Origin: Acidisarcina polymorpha
GTDB lineage: Bacteria > Acidobacteriota > Terriglobia > Terriglobales > Acidobacteriaceae
Assembly (NCBI RefSeq): GCF_003330725.1
Contig: NZ_CP030840.1
Location: forward strand, 1,736,001 to 1,800,000
DNA length: 64,000 nt
Reading direction: 5' to 3'
The stretch's first letter is position 1. Each line of letters opens with the position of its first letter. Both the position numbers and the translations under genes were made by a program. The notes under the pieces are model-generated. The model made no database searches. It saw only the letters and a list, made by a program, of their open reading frames with translations, and was not told the origin of the DNA. Positions 47,565-56,252 of this stretch are shown here, piece by piece.

Positions 47565-48161
47565 ATGGAAACCTACAAGAAACTTCTGCAAGCAAATCGC
47601 GATTGGGTCCAGAGCAAGGTCACTCAACGGCAGAGCTATTTCACTGAACTGTCTCAAGGGCAAAACCCGGAGTTTCTCTGGATCGGCTGCTCGGATTCCC
47701 GAGTCCCCGCGGAGGACCTCACCGGCTGCCAGCCTGGCGAACTCTTCGTTCATCGCAACATCGGCAATCTCGTTCCCGAATCGGATGTCAATGCGCTCAG
47801 CGTTCTGCAGTTTGCCGTGCAGCACCTCAAAGTGAAGCATGTCATCGTCTGCGGCCACTATGGCTGCGGCGGCGTTAAGCACGGCATGATGCATCACGAC
47901 CTGGGACTGCTCGACGCCTGGATCGCCAACATCCGCTCCATCTATGCGGAAAATGCAGCCGAGTTCGCCAACATTGCCGATGAAACCGCGCGTTGGGACC
48001 ACCTGGTCGAGTTGAACGTCCGCCGCCAGGTGAAGAATGTCATCGGCTCCGCCATCGTCTATAAAGCCTGGCAGGAGGAGCGGAGACCGGTCGTTCACGG
48101 CTGGGTATGCGACCTCAAAACCGGCTTCCTCAAAGAGTTGGAGACCCGCTACCCGGAGTAG
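47565..48161 (+). CDS. Beta-class carbonic anhydrase
   Basis: 198-aa cytoplasmic enzyme converting CO2 and bicarbonate. Zinc ligands are C42 (WIGCSDSR), H98 and C101 (CGHYGCGG), with D44 in the CSDSR motif; N-terminal helix METYKKLLQANRDWV. Divergent from the LOG protein gene, about 100 nt apart. Confidence 0.94.
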   Translation: METYKKLLQANRDWVQSKVTQRQSYFTELSQGQNPEFLWIGCSDSRVPAEDLTGCQPGELFVHRNIGNLVPESDVNALSVLQFAVQHLKVKHVIVCGHYGCGGVKHGMMHHDLGLLDAWIANIRSIYAENAAEFANIADETARWDHLVELNVRRQVKNVIGSAIVYKAWQEERRPVVHGWVCDLKTGFLKELETRYPE

Positions 48162-48222
48162 CGGGCCGAGGCGATTCAAAGACCAGGATGAATCAGAGAT
48201 GGAAAGCTCGACATTCCCGCTT

Positions 48223-49479
48223 CTATTGCGACGAACTCGACCGCTGCACGGACCTTGCCAGCAGCAAAATCAATCCGGCGCCGACTCCCGGAACCGCAAA
48301 GCCGACTCTCAAGTCCGCGAAATGCGTCGAGCAGACGCCCGTCAACCACGGCAGGATCGTTCCTCCCAACGAGGCGCCGGCAAAGACTTTGCCGACCTGA
48401 GGATGATTCCCGGTTCGCGCCAGGAGAAAAGAAACAGCCATCGGATAGATCGGAGACAAGCCGACTGCAGCCAACGCCGTCACAGCGTAAATCGAGGCCA
48501 TCCGCAGGTGCGGCACGAAGACCAGAACTCCAATCACCGCGATCACCGCAGCTAGACATCCGCGATAGAACCGACGCTCGTCGACGCGTTTAACCACCAA
48601 GGCGGTCACGCCTCGGCCGCCCAGTTCGCAAACCCAGAAGCAAAACGCCACCGACGACGCTCCTCCCGCGGAAAGCGCTGGGTGCAGCCGTTGCGCGTAG
48701 CTGAGGAGCCATCCGGCAAGCGCGTTTTCAACTCCGACATACAGGCCGAAGGTCAACGCGAACATCCAGATGCCCTGCCAATGCAATCTCTCTCGAATCT
48801 CCTTCGTGCTTACCGTGGCGTAGAACCGGCGCGGCAGAGAGCGGAAGATCCATACGGCGGCACCAAGGAATGCCGCGCCCAATCCCAAGAAGAACAAAGC
48901 GCCGCCAGCGCCCCCATCGAGGAACGAGAAGACTGCCCGATGGCTTAAGACGAGGCTGGAACGAAGCCAGAGCGGGCAAGCGATCGCTCCGATCCCCCAG
49001 CTGAGATTCAATAGCGCCAATCGGCGCGAGCGTGAAGATCTCCGGCTGCTGTCCTCCAGCCGCTCCTCACCGGCAACTTGGTCCAGGGTGCCCACGATGA
49101 CATTCCCAGCCGTCAGCCCCGCGCCCAACCCTACACCGATACAGAACAGGACAAAGTGCGCGGCCCCAAAGCCGGCAAAAGCCAGAATAAACAAGCCAAC
49201 TGCCGTCCCGGCGGCTCCCGCGAGCAGACTGACGCCGAGCCGGCGCGCCCCGACCCACGACCCAACGAACTCCCCTGCAAACGTGACCAGGAACAGCGCA
49301 CCCAACTGCGCATCCACCAAGTGCCATCGCTCGGCCAGCAATGGCAAGGCAGGACCCAGCATGACCGTCCCAAGACCCGCAGCTACAAAATAGAGAAAAA
49401 CGCTGGCAAGCGTAGTTTGGAAGCCCGTGTCGCCGTTGAGTGAGCGCGCCGCTGGGCGTTGAAGAAAAGCAGAGACCAT
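48223..49479 (-). CDS. MFS transporter
   Basis: 418-aa integral membrane protein, start ATG 49479. About 12 hydrophobic segments, e.g. FLVTFAGEFVGSW, GTAVGLFILAFAGFGAAHFVLF, ALFFLGLGAAFLGAAVW and a C-terminal GVGAGLILLLARSV, in two halves with a charged linker near KEIRERLHW. Substrate not evident. It converges with the carbonic anhydrase gene at about 60 nt. The frame is open to 49725, but those residues are not membrane-protein-like. Confidence 0.83.
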   Translation of the reverse strand: MVSAFLQRPAARSLNGDTGFQTTLASVFLYFVAAGLGTVMLGPALPLLAERWHLVDAQLGALFLVTFAGEFVGSWVGARRLGVSLLAGAAGTAVGLFILAFAGFGAAHFVLFCIGVGLGAGLTAGNVIVGTLDQVAGEERLEDSSRRSSRSRRLALLNLSWGIGAIACPLWLRSSLVLSHRAVFSFLDGGAGGALFFLGLGAAFLGAAVWIFRSLPRRFYATVSTKEIRERLHWQGIWMFALTFGLYVGVENALAGWLLSYAQRLHPALSAGGASSVAFCFWVCELGGRGVTALVVKRVDERRFYRGCLAAVIAVIGVLVFVPHLRMASIYAVTALAAVGLSPIYPMAVSFLLARTGNHPQVGKVFAGASLGGTILPWLTGVCSTHFADLRVGFAVPGVGAGLILLLARSVQRSSSSQ

Positions 49480-49592
49480 CCGCGCCCGATCATACACCCT
49501 GGCTCTAGTAAAGAAGGCTGGGGGGCAACCGTGGACCTTCGGTCTTCTTGGGCATGTTCCAGCTGAAAGCCGAAGCTCAATGGAACGAGCCA

Positions 49593-51122
49593 TCAACGTT
49601 CTCGAAGATAAATCCGGTAGCCGTCGGGCATCTCCGCTCGACTCCACCACTTCACTGGCGTCATCGGGGTGCGTTGGACTGCGAGCGAGTAATGTGCTTG
49701 AAGATAGGCCGCGAACTGTGGCCATTGAGCCAGCTTGCCGTAATTGTCTGGGCCGCTCGGAAAGAGCGGAGCGGTCACGACGATCACTGCCGGCGGCTCG
49801 CGATCCAAGTCGGCCCAGAATTTCTCACGATTTCTCACCACCGCAGGCACGGAAGCCGGGCCGAAGAGAAATTCATCATAGAATACATAGCTCGTCTCGA
49901 TAAGCTTCATGCGGTAGAGAACGTTGACGCAGCCGCTGATCGAATCCACACACTGGACGCCTCCGGAAAGCCGGTCTTCATCGAGCGAGGAAAGATCTCG
50001 TTGCAAAAGGCTGATGTTTCCTAAATTCCGCCAGTCGGCTTCGGTCGCTTTCACAGACGATATCGGCGCCAGCACGAACGCTCCGAACGCAAGTCCGGCG
50101 AACCCCAGGACCCGTACCCCACTCCTCCTGTCCTTGGTGGCCTCTGCAAACGACATCGCCATGATCAAAAGGAGAAATGCCAGAAACGGATACCGCTGGT
50201 AGGGGAAGCCCTTGCCCTGCAAAGAGAAGGACAGCATACCTACACCCATCGCCACCAGCAAGTGAGCGCCCTCCCAGCCCGGCCGCTTCCGCATTGATAA
50301 GGTCAGGACGAGCCACCCAAGAGCTAAGGGCAGGATCGGAGATATGCTGTGGAGCAGCAGGTAGGTTGCTGATCGTCTGCCTAACGCTGCGTGATATTCC
50401 ACCATTTCGCGCGTGGTCGTCATAAACGCGTAGAGCGCATGTTCTCGCCAGAGATAGGCCGCAAATCCGGCAAAAATCATCAGTAGACCGCTAAGTCCCG
50501 CCAGGACAAACCCTCGCGCCGGCTTGCCTGCTTTTCGTAGCTGCCAATAGACGAGGACCAGGGCCGATGGTGCGAGCAACAGCATAGTTGGCTTGATCGC
50601 CGCAGCAAGGCCGGCGATCAGGCCAAAGCAGACCGCGAAGGCAGGCTTGTTCTTGCGCAAGGATTGAAAGAGAAAGGCATACCCAACAAGGAGACAGACC
50701 GTAAGGCTCAAATCCCGCTGTCCCACTTGAGGAATGCCGTCTCGGCCATGGATCAACAGGAGTAAGACTCCCGCCCAAAACCCGGCGCCCCAGCCTTGGG
50801 GACGAGCGATCACCATCATTGCCGCGGTGGCCGACAAAGACAGAAATAGATCGAAGAGTCGCCAGCCTAGAGCGCCGCCGCCGAAGGTATGCATGACCAC
50901 CCATTCGACCAGGTAACTGCCAGGCATGTTCAATTCATAGATGTCCCGATACGGAGCGGCCCCATGATTCATCAGAAAGACTGCATAGTGCATCAGCGAG
51001 GCATCGCCGATGATCGGCCAATGAATGCTTTTCCATATAAAGAAGAGAGCAGAAAGAGAAAGTACGGCGCCCGACGAAATTGTAAAAGTCTTCTCCGAGA
51101 TATGAGTGAGGTTCTTACACAT
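49593..51122 (-). CDS. Membrane glycosyltransferase-like protein (GT39/ArnT-like)
   Basis: 509-aa polytopic protein with at least nine hydrophobic helices and a polar C-terminal domain (from about residue 370). The early acidic loop GDASLMHYAVFLMNHGAAPYRDIYE and the short helix-rich layout match C-GT family enzymes that take sugars from polyprenyl phosphates. The acceptor is unknown. Its ATG lies inside the end of the upstream glycosyltransferase, an 8-nt overlap suggesting coupled translation. Confidence 0.7.
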   Translation of the reverse strand: MCKNLTHISEKTFTISSGAVLSLSALFFIWKSIHWPIIGDASLMHYAVFLMNHGAAPYRDIYELNMPGSYLVEWVVMHTFGGGALGWRLFDLFLSLSATAAMMVIARPQGWGAGFWAGVLLLLIHGRDGIPQVGQRDLSLTVCLLVGYAFLFQSLRKNKPAFAVCFGLIAGLAAAIKPTMLLLAPSALVLVYWQLRKAGKPARGFVLAGLSGLLMIFAGFAAYLWREHALYAFMTTTREMVEYHAALGRRSATYLLLHSISPILPLALGWLVLTLSMRKRPGWEGAHLLVAMGVGMLSFSLQGKGFPYQRYPFLAFLLLIMAMSFAEATKDRRSGVRVLGFAGLAFGAFVLAPISSVKATEADWRNLGNISLLQRDLSSLDEDRLSGGVQCVDSISGCVNVLYRMKLIETSYVFYDEFLFGPASVPAVVRNREKFWADLDREPPAVIVVTAPLFPSGPDNYGKLAQWPQFAAYLQAHYSLAVQRTPMTPVKWWSRAEMPDGYRIYLRER

Positions 51123-52479
51123 CGAGTGGGATTACACCGTTCGCCTTTCTTTGCTGTGCACCGGTTCTCGGAGCCTTCTTAGCTGATTGGAAGAGGTAAA
51201 CGGTAAGGACGGTGATGAGTGGTTCAAGAGGGTGCCGGAAACGCGCAGCCACGGTCACAAAATAGTAGGTGGCCGGCAAAATCGCAAAGGCGCAGGCAAA
51301 CAACCCCGATGCCGGGACTCGCCGCCTCAGGGCCAACAACAGCCCAAGCAAACCGGTGATCGTAAGGAACCCGTAGTGGAATTCCCGGACATACTCGAGA
51401 AAAGCAGACTTGGCGAGCGGATGCGGCACGCTGGCCCAGAAAAAATAGACTCGCTTCACCGTCAACCGCGCAAAATGCCTGGGATCTTCATGAATATACC
51501 GGCTGGCCTTCGCTCCCAATTCTTTGACGTACTCCACCTCTCCAATCTCGGCGTAGCGTTGAAGGTCGGGCCTCGAGGCAATGATGACTCCCCAAGGAAA
51601 ACCCTGCGCATCCGGACGATTGCCATACCAGTTCTCCGCACCAAAGTTGCCGCGAATCGGGATAAAAACATGGAAGACCTTCCAATTCCGACAAGTCCAC
51701 GGCGCCAGGCAAGCAATAAAAATCAGGCCTGAAGCGATCGCCTTCGGGACACCGCGGCGCAAGCCGCTCTTGCTCCATAACATCCACACCCCGCAAACCG
51801 GCAGGAACAACAACAATGAGGGATTGCACAGCGCAATCAATCCCCAAAGCAAGCCGAACATCAGCCAGCGGCCAAACGTCTGCGAACCCCTCTCCTCTGC
51901 GGAACCGGGTTGCTCCGCCCCAATGCCACGCACCCGCAAAGCCAGCACCAGCACCCAGGCGAAGAGCATCGTCGTCAGCGTTGTCTCCCAAACCCACTTG
52001 ACCGCGTATTGCATCGCCGCCGGATAAAGCGCCCACAGCCACCCCGACCAGATCGCGACCCGGCGGTTGAAGCAGCGGGCGGCAATTTCGTACACCGCAA
52101 GTGCGGTTGCGGCGGAGAAGACGCAGTCGAGCGCCAATACCGTCCAGGCTGCCAACGGCTTATAGACGCCGAAGAGCTTGAAGCACGCTGCAATCATGAG
52201 CGGAAAGACCGGCGGCAGCCAGGCTGTCGGTCCGGTGCCCCCCAGAATGAACGGGTCAGAATAGCCATGACCGGTAGCAAGGGACCGCGCGATTCGCGCC
52301 GCCTCCCAGCCAAATTCAAAATGATCCTCGTACTGGGTGACTTTGTAGGTGTGCGCCAGCGTCATGTAGGCGATGCGGACCATCAAACCCAGCCAGAAAA
52401 TACGCACCGGTGGACGGAAGCGCGCCTCGCCATCCTGTGGACGAGGGTTGAACCAGTCCTGAAGTGCTTGCCATTGCAT
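51115..52479 (-). CDS. Membrane glycosyltransferase-like protein
   Basis: 454-aa polytopic membrane protein, first gene of a two-gene operon with the 509-aa protein. About ten hydrophobic helices, with the loop YEDHFEFGWEAARIARSLATG holding acidic residues in the first periplasmic loop, typical of GT-C folds such as the 4-amino-4-deoxy-L-arabinose transferase class. It could modify lipid A or surface glycans; acceptor not determinable. Confidence 0.72.
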   Translation of the reverse strand: MQWQALQDWFNPRPQDGEARFRPPVRIFWLGLMVRIAYMTLAHTYKVTQYEDHFEFGWEAARIARSLATGHGYSDPFILGGTGPTAWLPPVFPLMIAACFKLFGVYKPLAAWTVLALDCVFSAATALAVYEIAARCFNRRVAIWSGWLWALYPAAMQYAVKWVWETTLTTMLFAWVLVLALRVRGIGAEQPGSAEERGSQTFGRWLMFGLLWGLIALCNPSLLLFLPVCGVWMLWSKSGLRRGVPKAIASGLIFIACLAPWTCRNWKVFHVFIPIRGNFGAENWYGNRPDAQGFPWGVIIASRPDLQRYAEIGEVEYVKELGAKASRYIHEDPRHFARLTVKRVYFFWASVPHPLAKSAFLEYVREFHYGFLTITGLLGLLLALRRRVPASGLFACAFAILPATYYFVTVAARFRHPLEPLITVLTVYLFQSAKKAPRTGAQQRKANGVIPLDV

Positions 52480-52575
52480 TTCGATAGTGTAGAACCCCTC
52501 GACTGCATCGATCCGGCCGCCAGGTCCCTCGCCTGCAATCCCCCTGTAATATGGAAGAAAGAGAATGAAATATAG

Positions 52576-55020
52576 ATGGACATAACTGAAGGGCGTTGGG
52601 TCCTGCTCATCGCCAGCGACGCCGGCAATACCGATTCTGTTTCCGACCGCGCCATGGAGCGTCTGGTCGACGCCATTAGTAAAGAAGGTTATGAGGTGGT
52701 TCGCACCTCGACCCCTGATGATGGGCTATCCCTGGTCAAGAGCGATCCGTCGCATTCGGCGATCCTGCTCGATTGGGACCTTCCTGAAGACCACCAGTTC
52801 GACGAACGCGCCGCGCTCAAGATCATCCGCGCCGTTCGCCGCCGCAACAAGAAGATTCCAATCTTCCTCATCGCCGACCGCACCCTAGTCGACGAACTGC
52901 CGCTCGAGGTCGTTAAAGAAGTCCACGAATACATCCACCTCTTCGGCGATACTCCCGCCTTCATTGCCAATCGGGTCGATTTCGCCGTTGAGCGCTATCA
53001 CGAGCGGCTGCTTCCACCTTATTTCCGCGAGCTCAAGAAATATACCGACCAGGGCGCCTACTCCTGGGACGCGCCGGGGCACATGGGCGGCGTCGCCTTC
53101 CTCAAGCATCCTGTAGGCATGGAGTTTCACCGCTTCTTCGGCGAAAACCTGATGCGCTCAGACCTGGGTATCTCGACCGCGCCGCTCGGTTCGTGGCTCG
53201 ACCACATCGGCCCTCCCGGCGAATCGGAGCGCAATGCGGCGCGCATCTTTGGCGCCGACTGGACCTTCTATGTGCTCGGAGGGTCGTCCACGTCGAACCA
53301 GATCGTCGGCCATGGAGTCATCGGCAAGGACGACATCGTCCTCGCCGACTCCAATTGCCATAAGTCGATCTGCTACGCCCTCACCATCACCGGCGCGCGG
53401 CCCGTCTATTTCAAGCCGACCCGCAATGGCTACGGGATGATCGGCCTGGTGCCTCCGCATCGCTTCAGTCCAGAATCCATTCGCGGACTGATCGAGAAAA
53501 GTCCTTTCTCAACAGGAGCCATGTCGCAACAGCCGACTTACGCCGCAGTGACGAACTCGACTTATGACGGCTTGTGCTATGACGTTGATCGGGTCGTGAC
53601 CGAGCTCGCCAAAAGCGTCCCGCGAATTCACTTCGACGAAGCCTGGTATGCCTACGCGAAGTTCCACCCCATCTATCGCGGCCGCTTCGCCATGGATGTC
53701 CCCGACTCCATGCCTGACCGTCCAACACTCTTTGCAGTGCAATCGACCCACAAGATGTTGGCGGCGTTTTCCATGGCCTCGATGATCCACATCAAGCTCA
53801 GCGACCGCGCTCCCCTTGAATATGACCAGTTCAACGAGTCGTTCATGATGCACGGAACGACCTCGCCCTTCTATCCCATGATCGCCTCGCTCGACGTTGC
53901 TGCCGCCATGATGGATGAGCCCGCCGGCCCCACCTTGATGAGCGACACCATCGAAGACGCGATCAATTTCAGAAAAGCGATGTCATCGATTGCGCACCGG
54001 CTTCGTCAGGCGGAAGACGGCTGGTTCTTTAAGCTCTTCCAGCCCGAACAGGTCACCGATCCCGAAGACGGCGAAACCTATCTCTTCGAAGATGCCCCCG
54101 ACTCTCTGCTCTCTGAATCTTCCACCTGCTGGACATTGAAGCCCGGCGAGGAGTGGCACGGCTTCGGCGAGGATGATGTCCGCGACAACTACTGCATGCT
54201 GGATCCTACGAAGGTCACGATCCTAACCCCGGGCATTGGCCCGCAGGGTAAGCTCGACCCTTCGGGGATCCCTGCGGCGATCCTCACCGAATTTCTCGAT
54301 GCCCGGCGCGTCGAGATTGCCCGCACCGGCGACTACACCGTCCTGGTGCTCTTCTCAATCGGCACCAGCAAGGGGAAATGGGGAAGCCTGCTCGAAAATC
54401 TCTTTGAGTTCAAGCGCCTTTATGACACGGAAGCCCCGCTCGAAGAGGCCCTGCCCGAACTCGTCGCGAAGCACCCGAAACGCTACGCCCCCCTGACCTT
54501 GAGAGATCTCAGCGACGAAATGCATGCAGCCATGATCGAGCTGAATCTCACCAGCCTTTTGCACGAAGCCTGCGACGTCGATCCCGATCCCGTCCTCACT
54601 CCTGCAGACACCTATCAGAAATTGCTGCGCAACGGGACCGAGAAGGTGAAGTTTTCCGAGGCCGCCGGCCGCGTCACCGGGGTCATGCTGGTCCCCTACC
54701 CGCCTGGAATTCCGGTTAGAATGCCAGGCGAGCGTCTGGGCAGTGCGGATAGCCCCACCATTAAATTGATCCTGGCTCTCCAGGAGTTCGGCAAGCGCTT
54801 TCCCGGCTTCGAGCGCGAGGTCCACGGCATTGAAATTGATGCCAACGGCGACTACTGGGTCCGTGCCATCGTCGACTCAGAGGAGGGACTCTCAACCACA
54901 CGAAGTCAAGGGCAGAAAGAGAAGCCTCCCACTTCCGCTCCTCCGGTCAAGAAACGCCGCGTTCGAAACGGTAAACCTGAGAAGCATCCGATGCCGCCGG
55001 CCGGCACCGTCACCAGATAA
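52576..55020 (+). CDS. Arginine/lysine/ornithine decarboxylase, AdiA-type
   Basis: 814-aa PLP enzyme with the biodegradative layout: N-terminal wing domain (LLDWDLPED), core from about 150 and C-terminal domain. The Lys of the PLP Schiff base is in QSTHKMLAAFS and the Asp in HFDEAWYAY. Catalyses acid-induced amino-acid decarboxylation in relatives; Arg is suggested but Lys/Orn cannot be excluded. The C-terminal 50 residues are Lys/Arg/Pro-rich, an unusual tail. The IS1595 element starts 3 bp after its TAA; the original downstream region is at 58232 and beyond. Confidence 0.9.
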   Translation: MDITEGRWVLLIASDAGNTDSVSDRAMERLVDAISKEGYEVVRTSTPDDGLSLVKSDPSHSAILLDWDLPEDHQFDERAALKIIRAVRRRNKKIPIFLIADRTLVDELPLEVVKEVHEYIHLFGDTPAFIANRVDFAVERYHERLLPPYFRELKKYTDQGAYSWDAPGHMGGVAFLKHPVGMEFHRFFGENLMRSDLGISTAPLGSWLDHIGPPGESERNAARIFGADWTFYVLGGSSTSNQIVGHGVIGKDDIVLADSNCHKSICYALTITGARPVYFKPTRNGYGMIGLVPPHRFSPESIRGLIEKSPFSTGAMSQQPTYAAVTNSTYDGLCYDVDRVVTELAKSVPRIHFDEAWYAYAKFHPIYRGRFAMDVPDSMPDRPTLFAVQSTHKMLAAFSMASMIHIKLSDRAPLEYDQFNESFMMHGTTSPFYPMIASLDVAAAMMDEPAGPTLMSDTIEDAINFRKAMSSIAHRLRQAEDGWFFKLFQPEQVTDPEDGETYLFEDAPDSLLSESSTCWTLKPGEEWHGFGEDDVRDNYCMLDPTKVTILTPGIGPQGKLDPSGIPAAILTEFLDARRVEIARTGDYTVLVLFSIGTSKGKWGSLLENLFEFKRLYDTEAPLEEALPELVAKHPKRYAPLTLRDLSDEMHAAMIELNLTSLLHEACDVDPDPVLTPADTYQKLLRNGTEKVKFSEAAGRVTGVMLVPYPPGIPVRMPGERLGSADSPTIKLILALQEFGKRFPGFEREVHGIEIDANGDYWVRAIVDSEEGLSTTRSQGQKEKPPTSAPPVKKRRVRNGKPEKHPMPPAGTVTR

Positions 55021-55023
55021 GAC
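55016..55023 (+). repeat. 8-bp target-site duplication, left copy
   Basis: GATAAGAC at 55016-55023, exactly repeated at 58232-58239. IS1595-family elements make 8-bp duplications. The copy covers the TAA stop of the decarboxylase gene (55018-55020), leaving that gene intact. Confidence 0.9.
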
Positions 55024-55047
55024 AGCAATAATATCCTTGACTCATCA
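55024..55047 (+). repeat. Left terminal inverted repeat of the IS1595 element
   Basis: Starts AGCAATAATATC and contains CTCATCA at positions 18-24. It matches the minus strand of 58208-58231 at 18 of 24 positions. Confidence 0.85.
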
Positions 55048-55065
55048 GACATAAGTCTGTAGATT
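55037..55065 (+). promoter_or_regulatory. Sigma70-like promoter and possible operator of the transposase
   Basis: TTGACT (55037-55042, 5/6 to the -35 consensus), exactly 17 nt spacer, then TAGATT (55060-55065, 4/6 to -10). The spacer holds a perfect inverted repeat CAGAC-ATAA-GTCTG (55046-55059), a possible repressor site. A start 7 nt downstream would fall at or next to the ATG at 55072, and no RBS precedes it, so a leaderless message is likely. The promoter overlaps the terminal repeat. Confidence 0.55.
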
Positions 55066-55071
55066 AGTCAC

Positions 55072-56052
55072 ATGAGCAAGGAACCTACAACTCTTCAGCA
55101 AGCGATCATCCACTTCGCAGACCCCGATAACTGCATTAAGTTCTTGGTTGCTCGGCGCTGGCCGGATGGAGTTGTGTTGTGCCCACGGTGCGGGTCTGAC
55201 CGCGTGGCCTACGTTCCATCGCGTCGCGTATGGCAGTGCAAGACCCGACATGAAAAGTGCCAGTTCTCTATCAAGGTCGGAACGATCTTTGAGGACTCCG
55301 CGATCTCGCTGGATAAGTGGCTTGTGGCAATGTGGCTCGTAGCGAACTGCAAGAACGGTGTGTCCTCATGGGAAGTCCACCGTGATCTTGGCGTTACGCA
55401 AAAGACGGCATGGTTCATGCTCCACCGGATTCGGCTTGCGCTTGGCGATGTGCCTGAGAGTAAGATGGGCGGCAATGGCCCCGTGGAAGTGGACGAGACG
55501 TTCATCGGCCCCAATCCTCAGAAGATGCATGCTGACAAGCGGCAGGCCCGCTACAAGGCATTGTCGGCACGTCCTAAGACTCCCGTGATGGGAATGCTTG
55601 ATCGCGAGTCACGCCAAGTTCGCGCCAGCGTGGTTCCCGACGTGCGCCGCGAGACACTACAGAATGCCATCCTTGAGCAGATTGAAAAGGCTTCGACGGT
55701 CTACACCGATAGCGCCGTTGGCTATGACAACCTTGCGGCCCGTGCGTACATCCATGGCACGGTCAACCACGTCGAAGAGTACGTCAACGGCGAGATTCAC
55801 ACTCAAGGAATTGAGAATTTCTGGAGTCTCTTGAAGCGCGGTTTGCGTGGAACGTATGTCGCTGTAGAGCCGTTTCACCTTGACCGCTACATCGGAGAGC
55901 AAGTCTTCCGGTTCAACAATCGCGCCACGAAGGAAAACCCCTTGAATAACGCAGACCGCTTTACTATCGCTGTCTCGCAGATCGTGGGCAAGCGTCTCAC
56001 GTATGCGGAGTTGACCGGGAAGGAGTTGAAAAAACCGGAAGCCGCTTTCTAA
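55072..56052 (+). CDS. IS1595 family transposase
   Basis: 326-aa DDE-type transposase (ISXO2-like domain). N-terminal zinc ribbon with C37-P-R-C40 and C56...C63, an HTH region (about 95-120), then the catalytic core with D141 (VDETFIG), D213 (YTDSAVGYD) and E248/N249 (GIENFWSLLKR). All catalytic residues are present, so the element may be mobile. ATG at 55072 with a candidate promoter just upstream and no RBS. The stop overlaps the end of the opposite-strand 67-aa gene by 4 nt. Confidence 0.94.
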   Translation: MSKEPTTLQQAIIHFADPDNCIKFLVARRWPDGVVLCPRCGSDRVAYVPSRRVWQCKTRHEKCQFSIKVGTIFEDSAISLDKWLVAMWLVANCKNGVSSWEVHRDLGVTQKTAWFMLHRIRLALGDVPESKMGGNGPVEVDETFIGPNPQKMHADKRQARYKALSARPKTPVMGMLDRESRQVRASVVPDVRRETLQNAILEQIEKASTVYTDSAVGYDNLAARAYIHGTVNHVEEYVNGEIHTQGIENFWSLLKRGLRGTYVAVEPFHLDRYIGEQVFRFNNRATKENPLNNADRFTIAVSQIVGKRLTYAELTGKELKKPEAAF

Positions 56053-56252
56053 GCGAGAGGCGTTTCGTCAGGGACGGGGAAAGCGGAAGAAGGTCTGATC
56101 TTCCGCTTTGACCCGCGTTTTGGGCCGCGACGGTTTGGGTTGGCATCTACCTGAGCGCGGTAGTCCGCTTCACGGCGCAGCATCTCTTCTCGGGATATCG
56201 ACAGAACTTGAGTGGCAAGTTTGCTAAATGCCTCGAATTCTCTGTTCACCAT
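56049..56252 (-). CDS. 67-aa basic protein in the IS1595 element, co-translated with AIPR
   Basis: Small protein of unknown function. It starts with ATG at 56252 within the AIPR stop (ATGGTGA overlap), so translation is coupled, and ends overlapping the transposase stop by 4 nt on the other strand. N-terminal half is helical and charged (SREEMLRREADYRAQ); C-terminal half is basic and Pro-rich (RRGPKRGSKRKIRP) with an acidic end. It could be a DNA-binding accessory to AIPR or an antitoxin-like partner; nothing in it identifies a family to me. Confidence 0.72.
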   Translation of the reverse strand: MVNREFEAFSKLATQVLSISREEMLRREADYRAQVDANPNRRGPKRGSKRKIRPSSAFPVPDETPLA

